From JACVRW01 sp963812915 (GTDB lineage: Bacteria; Actinomycetota; Thermoleophilia; Solirubrobacterales; Thermoleophilaceae), in contig CAWEXB010000011.1 of NCBI GenBank assembly GCA_963812915.1, positions 1 through 64,000 of the forward strand: 64,000 bases of DNA, read 5' to 3'. The notes under the pieces are model-generated. The model was not told where the DNA came from, ran no database searches, and worked only from the letters and a program-made list of their open reading frames with translations. Shown here in pieces: positions 33,016 through 41,950 of this stretch (position 1 is its first letter; every line of letters begins with the position of its first letter). The position numbers were made by a program, and so were the translations under genes.

Positions 33016-35403
33016 CGTGTCGCCGCCACTGCCGCCTGTCCGAAGGAGATGCCGCCGTCACCGGGCGGGAGCCGCTCGGGGGTGAGCACCCGCAGGCCGC
33101 CCGCGTCCAGCGCGGCGGCGGTCCTCTCGAGCAGGAGCCGGTTCTGGAACACGCCGCCGCTCAGAGACGACCGTGTCGAGGCCGCGGTGGGCGGCCGCGG
33201 CGGCGCAGGCGCGGGCGGTTGCGTCGGCGACGGCGGCGTGGAAGCGGGCCGCGACGGCCGGGATCGGCGTACCGGCGTTGAGGTCGTTTACCACCGCCCG
33301 TACGGTTTCGCGGGCGTCGAGCGTCACGCCGCCGGGGATGCGATCGCCGGCGTCGACCACCGGCAGGTCGTAGGGCGCCAGCACGTCGTCCGCCGCCGCG
33401 CCCTCCAGCTCGATCGCGGCCTGGCCCTCGTAGTTAACCGACGCCAGGATCCCGCAGAGCGCGGCGACGGCGTCGAAGAGCCTGCCCATGCTCGTCGTTA
33501 CCGGCGAGTACACCTCGCTCGCCGCGACGCGCGACATCGCCCGCCAGCGCCGCTCGTCGACGAGCCCCGCCAGTCGCGGCGGAAGCGGTCCAGGCTCGCC
33601 GAACGCCTCGGTTAGCCAGGCGCAGGCCATGCGCCAGGGCTCGCGGATCGCCGCTTCGCCCCCGGGCATCCGCACCGGCCACAGGGAGCCCACCCGCTCG
33701 AAGCCCGAGAGGCCGCCGACCAGCAGCTCGCCGCCCCACACGGTGCCGTCCGTGCCGTAGCCCGTGCCGTCGTAGATCGCTCCGACGGCGGGACCCTCGA
33801 GGCCGTGCTCGGCGAGGCAGGCGGCCAGGTGGGCGTGATGGTGCTGCACGCCGACGAGCTCGACGCCCTCGCGCTCCAGCGCGTAGGCGGTCGAGAAGTA
33901 GCCGGGGTGCAGGTCGTGCGCGACGACCTGCGGTTGGACGGCGAACAGCGTCTCGAAGTGGTCGATGCCCTCGCGGAACGCGCGGTGCGTCGGGTAGTGC
34001 TCGAGGTCGCCGATGTGGTGGCCGACCCAGGCGCGCTTGCCCTTCGCGACGCAGAAGGTGTTCTTGAGGTCGGCGCCGCAGGCCAGCAGCGGTCGCCCCG
34101 CCGGAACGGGCAGCTCGATCTGCCCCGGCACGTACCCGCGGGAGCGGCGTATCGGCAGCGTCCGCCGGCCGGAGCCGATGCGAACGACACGGGCGACCGA
34201 GTCGTCGGTGCGCGAGTGGATCGGTCGGTCGTGGAGCAGGAACAGGTCGGCGATCGGCGCGAGCCGCTCGACCGCGTCCTCGTCCCGGTAGGCGATCGGC
34301 TCGTCGGACACGTTGCCGCTCGTCATCACGAGCGCGGCCGGCGCGGGGAAAGGGGCGCCGGCGGGCGGCGACAAAGTGGCGCGAAAGTCGCCCAGCAGGA
34401 CGTGGTGCAGCGGCGTATAGGGAAGCATGATCCCGAGCTCCGGCGCCGCCGGGGCAACCGCCGCGGCGACCAAAGCGCCGCCCCGCCGCGGCGCCAGCAC
34501 GATCGGCCGCGCGATCGAGTGCAGCAGCTCGTCCTCCTCATCGGCGAGCTCGACCAGGCGAGCGGCCGCGGCGCGGTCCGCGACCATCAGCGCGAACGGC
34601 TTGTCCTCGCGGTGCTTGCGAGCCCTGAGTGCGGCCACGGCCTCCTCATCGGCCGCGTTGCACGCGAGGTGGAAGCCGCCGAGCCCCTTCACGGCGACGA
34701 TCAGCCCGTCGGCCAGACGCCTCGCCGCGCCCTCGCTCGCGTCGCGGGCGCCCGGAACGTCCAGGGGCCGCCCACCGGCGTCGCTCAGCCTCAGGCGCGG
34801 GCCGCAGCGTGGGCACGCGTTCGGCTGGGCGTGGAAGCGCCGGTCGGCGGGGTCGTCGTATTCGCGACGGCAGTCCGCGCACATCCGGAAGCCGGACATC
34901 GTGGTCAGCGGCCGGTCGTAGGGGACCCCGCGGACGATCGTGAAGCGCGGCCCGCAGTTCGTGCAGTTGATGAACGGGTAGCGGTAGCGGCGGTCGGCGG
35001 GATCCGACAGCTCCGACAGGCAGTTCGCGCACGTCGTCGTGTCCGGCGCCACGAGGGCGTCGGGATCGCCGCGGCGCTCGCTCTCAACGATCCGGAACTC
35101 GCGCGAGCCCTCGGGCGCCACCGAATCGCACGAAACCTTGTCCACCGCCGCGAGCGGCGGCGCCTCCGAACGCATTCGCCCCAGGAAGCGATCCACCGCG
35201 GCCGGGTGCCCCTCGACCTCCAGCAGCACGCCGCGCTCGTCATTGAGCACGTAGCCGACCAGGTCCTCCTCCCGCGCGAGGCGGTAGACGAACGGCCGGA
35301 AGCCGACGCCCTGCACGGTCCCCTCCACGCGCGCGCGTACGCGTTGGAGCGCGGCGGGCGATTCGCGTTGGAGGGCGACGGACAACTCGACCGCTCGCGC
35401 CAC
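33012..35403 (-). CDS. hypF: HypF carbamoyltransferase (C-terminal frameshift)
   Basis: Makes the CN ligands of the NiFe site by handing carbamoyl to HypE. Acylphosphatase domain: VEGTVQGVGFRPFVYRLARE. Two zinc fingers: CANCLSEL...CTNCGPRF and CADCRREY...CPRCGPRL. A YrdC-like domain (RKHREDKPFALMVADRAAAA, VMTSGNVSDEPIAYRDEDAV) and a Kae1-like carbamoyltransferase domain (VQHHHAHLAACLAEHGLEG, AIYDGTGYGTDGTVWGGELL) follow. After GLDTVV (about 33178) the frame breaks. The expected LSGGVFQNRLLLERT...GDGGISFGQA end is in the next frame, closing at 33012 over the permease ATG. About 797 residues when repaired; GTG start at 35403. Confidence 0.85.
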
Positions 35404-35405
35404 GC

Positions 35406-35855
35406 CTACTCCCGCGGCCGCGCGCGCGTCTCGGACAGCACGAGCCCGTACAGCAGGTGGTCGGCCGCGAGCCCGGCCCGCTCTACCGGCCGCGGCTTCT
35501 CGGCCTGCGGCAGTCCGAGCGCCGGCGCGATCCCCAGCTCGAAGCCGAGCCACACCACCAGCCCGTAGAGCGGGCCGGCCCAGGCCCGCAGCCGCACAGC
35601 GTCGGGCAGCAGGCCGAACGCCACCCCGCCACCGGCGCCGTAAGCCCAGTGGGCCAGCTCGATCGTCGCGCGGCGGCGGTCCTCCGGGACCTGCTTCAGC
35701 AGGCCGCTCGCGCGCCTTCTCAGGATGGCGTCCGGCGGCGTCTCCTTCACGATGCCCACGTGGACGGTGAAGTTGCGCATGCCGGTCATCGCCATGGCCG
35801 CGATCGCCCCGCGCAGGCCGGCGTGGGCCACCTCGCCGGCCGAGGCGCCGCTCAC
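35406..35855 (-). CDS. Small membrane protein of the hydrogenase operon
   Basis: 149 residues from a GTG that overlaps the SIS-protein stop (GTGA). Hydrophobic stretches are GLRGAIAAMAMTGMRNFTVH, HWAYGAGGGVAFGLLP and GPLYGLVVWLGFELGIAPAL. The pattern is that of uncharacterised 'YagU/DUF1440-like' membrane proteins, though I am not sure of the family. Its tight placement between the SIS protein and hypF implies a role in hydrogenase function or membrane attachment. Confidence 0.65.
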   Translation of the reverse strand: MSGASAGEVAHAGLRGAIAAMAMTGMRNFTVHVGIVKETPPDAILRRRASGLLKQVPEDRRRATIELAHWAYGAGGGVAFGLLPDAVRLRAWAGPLYGLVVWLGFELGIAPALGLPQAEKPRPVERAGLAADHLLYGLVLSETRARPRE

Positions 35856-37045
35856 CGCGCGGCCTCCACGAGCTCGCGCAGCACGTGGTACGCGCTCGCC
35901 TGCGCCTCCTGGATGCGCGGGATGTGCTCCGAGCGCGTGACCACCACGTGGTCGGCGAGCTCCTCGGCAGCCACGCGCCCGCCGTCGTAGCCGACCATCG
36001 CCACCGTGCCAATCCTCCGTCGCCGCGCCTCGGCCAGGGCCGCGATCACGTTCGCCGAGTTGCCGCTCGTGGAGAGGGCGAGCAGGGCGTCGCCCTCGCG
36101 GCCGTGGGCGATCACCTGCCGGGCGAAGATCGCCTCGACGCCGATGTCGTTGGCGATCGCGGTGAGGATCGCCGCGTCCTCGGTCAGGTCGAGTGCGCGG
36201 CGCGGCGGCCAGGGGGCGGGGGGCCGGCGGAAGTCGGCCACGGCGTCCATGGCGTCGGTGGCCGAGCCGCCGTTTCCCAGCGCGAGCAGCCTGCCGCCGG
36301 CCTCGAAGCGGTCGCGCAGCGACGCGGCCGCGGCGGCGAGCACGTCGCGGCCCTCGGTGAGCGTCTGTTCGCGCAGCGCGCCGACCTCGTCGGCCTTCAT
36401 AAGAACCGAGCGCCGGACGTCGTCCACCACGGCCTCGAGGTCGGTCTCGCCCTCGGCCAGGAAGGGGTAGAGGAAGCTCGATGCGCCGGTGTCGTGCACG
36501 GCGCGCGCCTCGCGGCCCTCGAGCAGGCCGCGGTGCTCGAAGAACACGTGCACGAGCTCCCACAGCAGGTGGTAGGCCGTCTCCGCGACCTCCTGGGCGA
36601 CGAACTGGTCCTCGACCGGCGGCACGAGCTCCCACTCGGCGCCGGAGGGCGAGAACGCGACCGTGAGGCAGCCGCGGCCGGCCGCGACGGCGAGCGCCTC
36701 GGCCGTTCCCGAGCCGTAGGCGATCGCGATGTCGTCCGGCTCCGCGACGAGTTCGACCTGGTCCGCGAGCTCGCCCCCCTCGCGCGAGAGCCCGATCGCG
36801 GGCAGCGCGCGCTTGCCCACGATCACCGGGTGGACGAACTCGACGGCCACGTGCCGCACGTCCGAGCGGGCCCAAACGGTCTCCCCGAAAGCGACCAGAC
36901 GGCCGCCGCGCGCGAAGCGCTCGGCCATCCGGTGGCACAGCCGCGCAAGCCGCTCGGCCTCGGCGGTGAAGAAGCGCTCGTTCGCCTCGGTCCGCCGGGC
37001 GAGCAGCTCGTCGACGCGCGTGGCCGGGGCGAGCGCTCCGCTCAC
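35852..37045 (-). CDS. Double-SIS-domain protein (GmhA-like) of the hydrogenase operon
   Basis: A 397-residue protein with two sugar-isomerase-type Rossmann domains. The first (residues about 20-190: ARGGRLVAFGETVWARSDVR, IAIAYGSGTAEALAVAAGRG) is degenerate. The second (225-395: AGGRLLALGNGGSATDAMDA, LLALSTSGNSANVIAALAEA) is a good GmhA/phosphosugar-binding match with the SGNSxN phosphate loop. SIS proteins are recurrent in actinobacterial group 1h clusters, with unknown role; a sugar-phosphate-responsive chaperone is one idea. GTG start overlaps the hypB stop. Confidence 0.8.
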   Translation of the reverse strand: MSGALAPATRVDELLARRTEANERFFTAEAERLARLCHRMAERFARGGRLVAFGETVWARSDVRHVAVEFVHPVIVGKRALPAIGLSREGGELADQVELVAEPDDIAIAYGSGTAEALAVAAGRGCLTVAFSPSGAEWELVPPVEDQFVAQEVAETAYHLLWELVHVFFEHRGLLEGREARAVHDTGASSFLYPFLAEGETDLEAVVDDVRRSVLMKADEVGALREQTLTEGRDVLAAAAASLRDRFEAGGRLLALGNGGSATDAMDAVADFRRPPAPWPPRRALDLTEDAAILTAIANDIGVEAIFARQVIAHGREGDALLALSTSGNSANVIAALAEARRRRIGTVAMVGYDGGRVAAEELADHVVVTRSEHIPRIQEAQASAYHVLRELVEAAR

Positions 37046-37770
37046 GCCGGCGCGCCTTCCGTCGTGCGCGAAGCCGCGGGCTCGGCCCGCGGCGCCGCGA
37101 TGCTGTCGTTCGCGGCGCGCAGCAGCCAGTCCCGGAAGCGGTCTACCCCCTCGCCGGTCCGGGCGCTCACGAGCGCGTACTCGACACCCGGGTGAACCGA
37201 GTCGAGGTTGTAGAGGAAGCGGTCGAGATCGAAGTCGAGGTGCGGCAGGAGATCGATCTTGTTCACGAGCACGAGCTCGCAGGTGCGGAACATGAGCGGG
37301 TACTTGAGCGGCTTGTCCTCGCCCTCGGCCACCGAGGCCACCATCGCGCGCGCGTCCTCGCCGACCCTGAACTCCGCCGGACAGACGAGGTTGCCGACGT
37401 TCTCGATCACCAGCAGGTCGATCTCCTCGAGATCGAGCGCGGGGAGGGCCGAGCGCACCATGTTCGCGTCCAGGTGACACTCGCCGCCGAAGCCGGGATC
37501 GGTGTTGAGCTGGGTGACCGGCACGTGGAGCGCGGACAGGCGGTCCGCGTCGATCGAGCCCTGCACGTCGCCTTCGAGCACCCCCGCGCGCACGCCGTCG
37601 AGGCCGCGCGCGAGCACCGCCTCGAGCAGCGTCGTCTTGCCGGCCCCCGGCGCGCTCATCAGGTTGACGACGCGCACGTGCTCACGGTCGAAGTCCGCGC
37701 GGTTGGCCGCGGCGATGGTCGCGTTCGCGTCGAGCGCGTCCTTCGCGACCCTCACCTTGGTGCGATGCAT
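37042..37770 (-). CDS. hypB: HypB nickel-incorporation GTPase
   Basis: A 242-residue SIMIBI GTPase that delivers Ni to the large subunit with HypA. It has P-loop MSAPGAGKTTLLE, VLEGDVQGSIDADRL, the metal-site NTDPGFGGECHLDANMV (Cys-His pair), VIENVGNLVCPAEF and the guanine motif VNKIDLLPHL. There is no N-terminal poly-His Ni store, which fits the separate Ni permease. GGAGGAGG precedes ATG 37770, which overlaps the end of hypA by 19 bases. Confidence 0.9.
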   Translation of the reverse strand: MHRTKVRVAKDALDANATIAAANRADFDREHVRVVNLMSAPGAGKTTLLEAVLARGLDGVRAGVLEGDVQGSIDADRLSALHVPVTQLNTDPGFGGECHLDANMVRSALPALDLEEIDLLVIENVGNLVCPAEFRVGEDARAMVASVAEGEDKPLKYPLMFRTCELVLVNKIDLLPHLDFDLDRFLYNLDSVHPGVEYALVSARTGEGVDRFRDWLLRAANDSIAAPRAEPAASRTTEGAPA

Positions 37771-38110
37771 GCCTCCTCCTCCACCTCGATCGACTCCACC
37801 TCCAGCTCGTTGCCGCTCACGACCTCGGCCGCGGCCTCGCCGCAGCGCGGGCAGCGGAACTCGGGCAGCGGCTCGAGCTCCCAAGGGCCGCAGCCGCCGC
37901 AGCGCGCTCTCGCCGGCACGAGGGTCTGCTCAAGCCGCGCGCCCTCGCAGAGCGTGCCGCGCGCGACGATCTCGAAGTAGAACTCGAGCGAGTGCGGCAC
38001 CACCTGGCGCAACGCGCCGACCGTCATGCTCACGAGCCGTCACCCGCCGGCCGTCGAGCGTGCTTGACCGCGGTATCGACGATCGCGCTGCTGATCGACA
38101 GCTCGTGCAT
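37752..38110 (-). CDS. hypA: HypA nickel metallochaperone (N-terminal frameshift)
   Basis: The true start is ATG 38110, MHELSISSAIVDTAVKHA: the invariant MHE that binds Ni. After about 20 codons the frame must shift by one base (near 38050) to reach MTVGALRQVVPHSLEFYFEI. The zinc site is CGGC...CPRCG. The C-terminal tail (ELEVESIEVEEEACIAPR) is normal. About 118 residues when repaired, usual for HypA. Located between the maturation protease and HypB genes. Confidence 0.85.
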
Positions 38111-38112
38111 CG

Positions 38113-38598
38113 TCAGCCCGTCTCGACGCGGAGGTCCGCCACCGCCTTCAGCGCCAGGTCGGCCGCCCGGTCGACCGCCGCCCGCACGGAGTCCGACAGG
38201 CCGAGTCCCATCTCCTCCACCGCGGCGGGCTCGCAGGCGATGACCACGACCTTCCCGGGCCAGCCGCCGACCGTCTTGACGAACCTCAGCACGGTCTGCG
38301 GATCCATCGAGTGCGGGTCGATGATCTCGCCGTCCTCGATCCCGGCCGCTATCTCGTCCGGATCAGGCTCCATCAGGTAGAGCGTCCCGGGCTCGCCGCC
38401 CTGGCGGCTCACGTCGACGAGCACGAGCCCGTCGTAGCCGCGCATGACCTCGTAGGCGAGGTCGAGGCCGCCGGTGCCGAAGTCGAGCACGACCACGTCG
38501 TCCGGCAGCTCCCGTTCGGTGAGGCGCTTGATGACCTCGCCGCCGAAGCCGTCGTCCCTCAACCACGCGTTGCCGATGCCCGCGATCAGGACGCTCAC
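38113..38598 (-). CDS. Hydrogenase maturation endopeptidase (HyaD/HycI type)
   Basis: A 161-residue protease that removes the C-terminal peptide of the large subunit after Ni insertion. It has LIAGIGNAWLRDDGFGGEVI (metal-binding Asp/Glu region), VVLDFGTGGLDLAYEVMRGY and LVLVDVSRQGGEPGTLYLME, then DPHSMDPQTVLRFVKTVGGW with the metal-site His, and VIACEPAAVEEMGLGLSDSV. The substrate here is HhyL, which ends 19 residues after CGVH. Its start overlaps the small upstream gene's stop (ATGA). Confidence 0.9.
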   Translation of the reverse strand: MSVLIAGIGNAWLRDDGFGGEVIKRLTERELPDDVVVLDFGTGGLDLAYEVMRGYDGLVLVDVSRQGGEPGTLYLMEPDPDEIAAGIEDGEIIDPHSMDPQTVLRFVKTVGGWPGKVVVIACEPAAVEEMGLGLSDSVRAAVDRAADLALKAVADLRVETG

Positions 38599-38896
38599 GG
38601 CGCCACCTCCACCTCGTTCGGGAAGAAGAACAGGAAGCGACCGGTCTCCCGGAGCAGGTCCTGGCCTGGGTCGTCGTCGACCGTCACGCCGAGGTAGAGC
38701 TTGTCCTCGACGTCCCAGAGGATCCGCTCGATCGTCGCCAGGCGGCCGTCGAGCATCCGGTCGTAGGGGTCGCCGTCGACGCCGGGGCGCAGCCGCACCT
38801 TGTCGCCCCGGTGGAAGGTCACGCCCTCGACGGTGGCCGACTCCTCGCCGGTCAGGTCGGGCAGCCCTTCGGGCGCCGGCCTCGGCCCGCGGCCAT
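38595..38896 (-). CDS. Small conserved hydrogenase-operon protein (frameshift after start)
   Basis: The conserved part is 75 residues: FHRGDKVRLRPGVDGDPYDR, MLDGRLATIERILWDVEDKL, GRFLFFFPNEVEVAP, an SH3-like beta barrel. Reading upstream in frame gives RGPRPAPEGLPDLTGEESAT. That would start at ATG 38896, which shares a TAATG overlap with the preceding stop if one base is dropped. So the full protein is probably about 100 residues. Function is unknown; it lies just before the maturation protease. Confidence 0.6.
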
Positions 38897-39709
38897 TACG
38901 AGCCCTCCTCCGGATCGCGCAGGGTCACGCGGCCGTGAAGGCGGAGCAGCTCGTCGGGTGTGGCCGCGGCGGCGCGCTCCACCATCGCCCGCACCGCCGG
39001 GTCTCCCCGCTCGATCTCGGCGCGCTCGGCGTCGCTCAGGGAGTGCACGTGCAGCAGGAGCGCCTCCTCGATCTCGGTGCCGTCGAAGAGGCTGCCGCGG
39101 CTCTCCGGGGCGAGCTGCGGGTGGTCGGGCAGCACGACCGCCGCGCCGAGGACGGTGCGGTCGTCGTCCGTGGCCAGCACCGGCCAGGTGTTCACGCTCT
39201 CGAGCTCGGGGTGCCCGGTGGCCGGCCGGAAGCGCCCCCGGTCGGTCGTCACCACCGGGTGCGTGGACAGCAGGCTCGCGGCGAGCGCCGCGCCGCGGTC
39301 GCAGCCGGGCTCGCATGGAGTCGTGTTGTGCACGCATACGCGCACGCGCGTGAGGCCGTCGCCGAGCGGGTCGGTGCGCAGGCGCGCGCGGCCGGTCAGC
39401 CGTACCTCGCCGTCGAACGCGAACGCGACCACCACCCCGGGCTCCGACAGCTCGATCCGGCGCTCGGCCGCCGAGTGGCCCGCGCCGCGCGACTGGAGGA
39501 AGCGCACGGAGCCTCGCAACTTCCGCGTCCGGATCGGCTTCGAGCACGCACTCCATCCGAAGGTGGTCCTGTCCGACCGGGTAGTCCGGCGGGTAGACGA
39601 TCCCGAACGGCGTCGGGGTCGCGTTCTTCACCGAGCCCGGCGTGTATGGGTAGAGCGCGTAGCCCTCGTAGAGCAGCGCGGCCAGAAGCTCCTCGAGCTG
39701 CGCCGTCAA
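38896..39709 (-). CDS. Conserved hydrogenase-operon protein of unknown function (frameshifted)
   Basis: About 271 residues when repaired. It starts at a TTG overlapping the previous stop (TTGA), with GAGGAGG before it. The first part reads AQLEELLAALLYEGYALYPY and PFGIVYPPDYPVGQDHLRME. After a shift near 39510 it continues with SVRFLQSRGAGHSAAERRIE, RVRVCVHNTTPCEPGCDRGA, GTEIEEALLLHVHSLSDAER and DPAVRAMVERAAAATPDELL. 'LYEGYALYPYTPGSVKN' is a recognisable opening of a protein found in actinobacterial hydrogenase clusters; no activity is known. Confidence 0.65.
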
Positions 39710-40389
39710 CGGGCCTCCTCGAGCAGCTCGGCCACGGTCGCGTCGAGCGATGGCAGCCCCCGCTCGGCCCTGCGCCGGGTCAGCGCGGCGAGGGTATCGG
39801 CGTGGAGGCGCGCCCAGCCGCTGTGCGGGTAGTAGTGGGCGACCATCTCCTTCCACACGTCGACCGGCATTCGGAAGTCGGCCGCGCGGTCCCAGGGCAC
39901 CTGCGCGATCTGCATCGCCGCGTTCGGGCCGCGATAGAAGATCGTGCCGGTGAAGTTGAACTGCAGCGGCACCTCGCCGTCCGGCACCGAGTAGAAGTAC
40001 TTGACCGCCGCGAGCTCGAGGTCGTACGTGCAGGCAATCGGCATTCGGAAGGTGGTGGCGCCGGAGAACGCCGGGACGAGCACGTCGGTCTCGAGCCAGA
40101 CGAAGCTGGTGGTGGTGCCCGCCCAGCGCTCGGGCGGGCCGAACAGCTCCACGAGCCGCGCCCTGGTCTCGTCGTCGTAGGCGCGGCGTGCCGGCTGGAT
40201 CATGATCTGCGCCCGGAGCGCGATCGTGAAGACGTCGCGGCCGGTCGGCTCGGTCACCTGCGCGGCGAAGGCGAGCGACGGCGCGGCCGCGTGGCGCACC
40301 GCCTCGACGCCGAGGATCGTGAACTCGGGCGCCGGCCCGGTGCCCGCGGCGAGCGGCCCCGAATCGTGCACGGCCACCCGGTCGCTCAT
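39706..40389 (-). CDS. DUF6084-type hydrogenase-cluster protein
   Basis: A 227-residue beta-rich protein: PEFTILGVEAVRHAAAPSLA, VFTIALRAQIMIQPARRAYD, LVELFGPPERWAGTTTSFVW, YSVPDGEVPLQFNFTGTIFY and ADFRMPVDVWKEMVAHYYPH. It matches the uncharacterised family annotated near group 1h hydrogenases (name from memory). Its start overlaps the DUF5947 stop and its end the next gene, so expression is coupled to hhyL. It may help assemble or house the complex (inference). Confidence 0.75.
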   Translation of the reverse strand: MSDRVAVHDSGPLAAGTGPAPEFTILGVEAVRHAAAPSLAFAAQVTEPTGRDVFTIALRAQIMIQPARRAYDDETRARLVELFGPPERWAGTTTSFVWLETDVLVPAFSGATTFRMPIACTYDLELAAVKYFYSVPDGEVPLQFNFTGTIFYRGPNAAMQIAQVPWDRAADFRMPVDVWKEMVAHYYPHSGWARLHADTLAALTRRRAERGLPSLDATVAELLEEAR

Positions 40390-41018
40390 CTCGCCCCCGC
40401 TCGCTCGCGCAGCTCGTCGAAGAAGCCGGCGATCGCGCGCTCCAGGCCGGCGCCGCCCGAGATCCCCTCCCAGCTCGTCTTGACGATCCCGACGAGCCGG
40501 TAGCAGTCGTCGATCGGGGCGATCGCGTACTGGGGCGGGTCGGCCAGCCGGTTGACGATCAGCGCCTCGCCGTCGGTCTCGAGGCCGTCCAGCACCGGGT
40601 TGTCCGCGCAGAGCTGGTTCCACGACTCGAGGTAGAGCTCGCACTCGGTGGCGCCGGCGGGGCTCGGGTACAGCGCCGCCACGCGGTCGACGGCGCTGCT
40701 GCGCATCAGGAAGGCCAGCCCGATCGGGATCTGGAAGCTCGCCCAGAGCTCGTCGCTCATCTCGAGCTCGTCGAGCCACACGACGCGCGTGCCCGTCGGG
40801 CGGTACTCGGGGTCGCCCGAGCGGAGCGCGAAGCAGGCCTCGCAGGCGCAGTCGATCCGCCGTTCCTCGAGCTGCAGCAGGTGGCGGTGGTCCGCGGGGA
40901 GCTCGGTGCCGCAGAGGTCGCAGCGCTCGCCCGTGCGCGTCGAGCCGGCCGAGCGGGGGGCCGAGGCGGCCGCCCCGCGAAAGCGCCGCAGCCCGGCGAC
41001 CGCGCCGGACGCCCTCAT
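40386..41018 (-). CDS. DUF5947-type zinc-ribbon protein
   Basis: A 210-residue protein: a zinc-ribbon-like pair ERCDLCGTEL...CACEACFAL (residues 32-62), then YRPTGTRVVWLDELEMSDEL, QIPIGLAFLMRSSAVDRVAA, YLESWNQLCADNPVLDGLET and YRLVGIVKTSWEGISGGAGL. This is the family found beside actinobacterial hydrogenases (name from memory). It could bind metal or another Hyp protein. The ATG overlaps the NifU/Rieske stop (ATGA). Confidence 0.75.
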   Translation of the reverse strand: MRASGAVAGLRRFRGAAASAPRSAGSTRTGERCDLCGTELPADHRHLLQLEERRIDCACEACFALRSGDPEYRPTGTRVVWLDELEMSDELWASFQIPIGLAFLMRSSAVDRVAALYPSPAGATECELYLESWNQLCADNPVLDGLETDGEALIVNRLADPPQYAIAPIDDCYRLVGIVKTSWEGISGGAGLERAIAGFFDELRERAGAR

Positions 41019-41950
41019 GCCGGCAGCGCCACCCTCACGCCGCCGTCCGGGTCTCGAAGCAGCGGCACCGGGCCGAGCTGCGGCACGCCGGGCTCCACCG
41101 GCCGCCCGGCCCGCGGCAGGTCGAAGCCGCGCCCGCACCCCGGGCAGGACAGTACGCCGCCGGCCAGCCGGCCGTCGTCGAGCGGCCCGCCGCACGCCGC
41201 GCAGGCGTTGCGGTAGGCGAGCAGCGTGCCGGCCACGTTCGCCACCGCCAGGCCGTCCAGGACGGCAAGCCTGCCGGGCTCGACGTCGCCGGCCGCGTCG
41301 AGTCGGTGCCACTCGGAGAGGTTCGGAAGAGCGGCCGCGGGCGCCAGCGGCAGGGGCGTGCCCCCAATCTCGGCCTCGGAGGCCTCGCCGCCCTCGACCT
41401 CCAGGCCGTCGAGGTCGGGAGCCGCCTCGAGCAGCGCCTTCTTGATCGCCAGCTCGAGCGTGGCCGAGGAGGCCGGGCAGCCGTCGCAGCTGCCCCGCAG
41501 GCGCAGCCGCGCCACGCCGTCCTCGAGGCCCAGCAGCTCCACGTCGCCGCCGTGGGACTCCATGTACGGCCGCACCTCGTCCAGCGCCTCCAGCACCCGC
41601 GTCTCCAGATCCACCGGGTAGAGGCCGTGCACGAGAAGCAGGCTGGCGACGACGCCGTCGCCCACGAGCGCGTCCCGGAGGCCGGCCGCCGCGGGACCGG
41701 CCTCGTCGACCAGCTCAATCACGCGTGCGAGCGCGCGCCCGTGGAGCTCGAGCGTGGCGGCCATCAGCTCCTCCGCGACCGCTCGGCCGCGCGGGTCCTG
41801 GATCGTCTCGAGCTCCTCCGACAGCTCCTCGATGCGAGCGAGCAGCTCGTCCGAGTCCTCGCGTGGGACCGGCCGGGCGGCGGCGCCGGTGTCGGGCACG
41901 CTGGCGCTCGCCTCGGCCATGAGGTCGAGGACTGTGACGCGCCGGGCCAT
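41015..41950 (-). CDS. NifU-like / Rieske-like fusion protein
   Basis: A 311-residue protein directly after hhyL (TGATG overlap). Helical N-terminus (DSDELLARIEELSEELETIQ), then a NifU C-terminal domain (ALDEVRPYMESHGGDVELLG, GSCDGCPASSATLELAIKKA with CxxC). A ferredoxin/Rieske-like barrel ends it (ACAACGGPLDDGRLAGGVLS, CPGCGRGFDLPRAG). The last module has two CxxC pairs, not the Cys-His pairs of a true Rieske cluster. It is likely an Fe-S carrier or an electron-transfer partner of the hydrogenase, as in other group 1h loci. Confidence 0.8.
   Translation of the reverse strand: MARRVTVLDLMAEASASVPDTGAAARPVPREDSDELLARIEELSEELETIQDPRGRAVAEELMAATLELHGRALARVIELVDEAGPAAAGLRDALVGDGVVASLLLVHGLYPVDLETRVLEALDEVRPYMESHGGDVELLGLEDGVARLRLRGSCDGCPASSATLELAIKKALLEAAPDLDGLEVEGGEASEAEIGGTPLPLAPAAALPNLSEWHRLDAAGDVEPGRLAVLDGLAVANVAGTLLAYRNACAACGGPLDDGRLAGGVLSCPGCGRGFDLPRAGRPVEPGVPQLGPVPLLRDPDGGVRVALPA

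Noticed and set aside
33805..35568. 587-residue plus-strand frame opposite hypF
   Set aside because: Antisense to hypF, whose zinc fingers and acylphosphatase motif are unambiguous.
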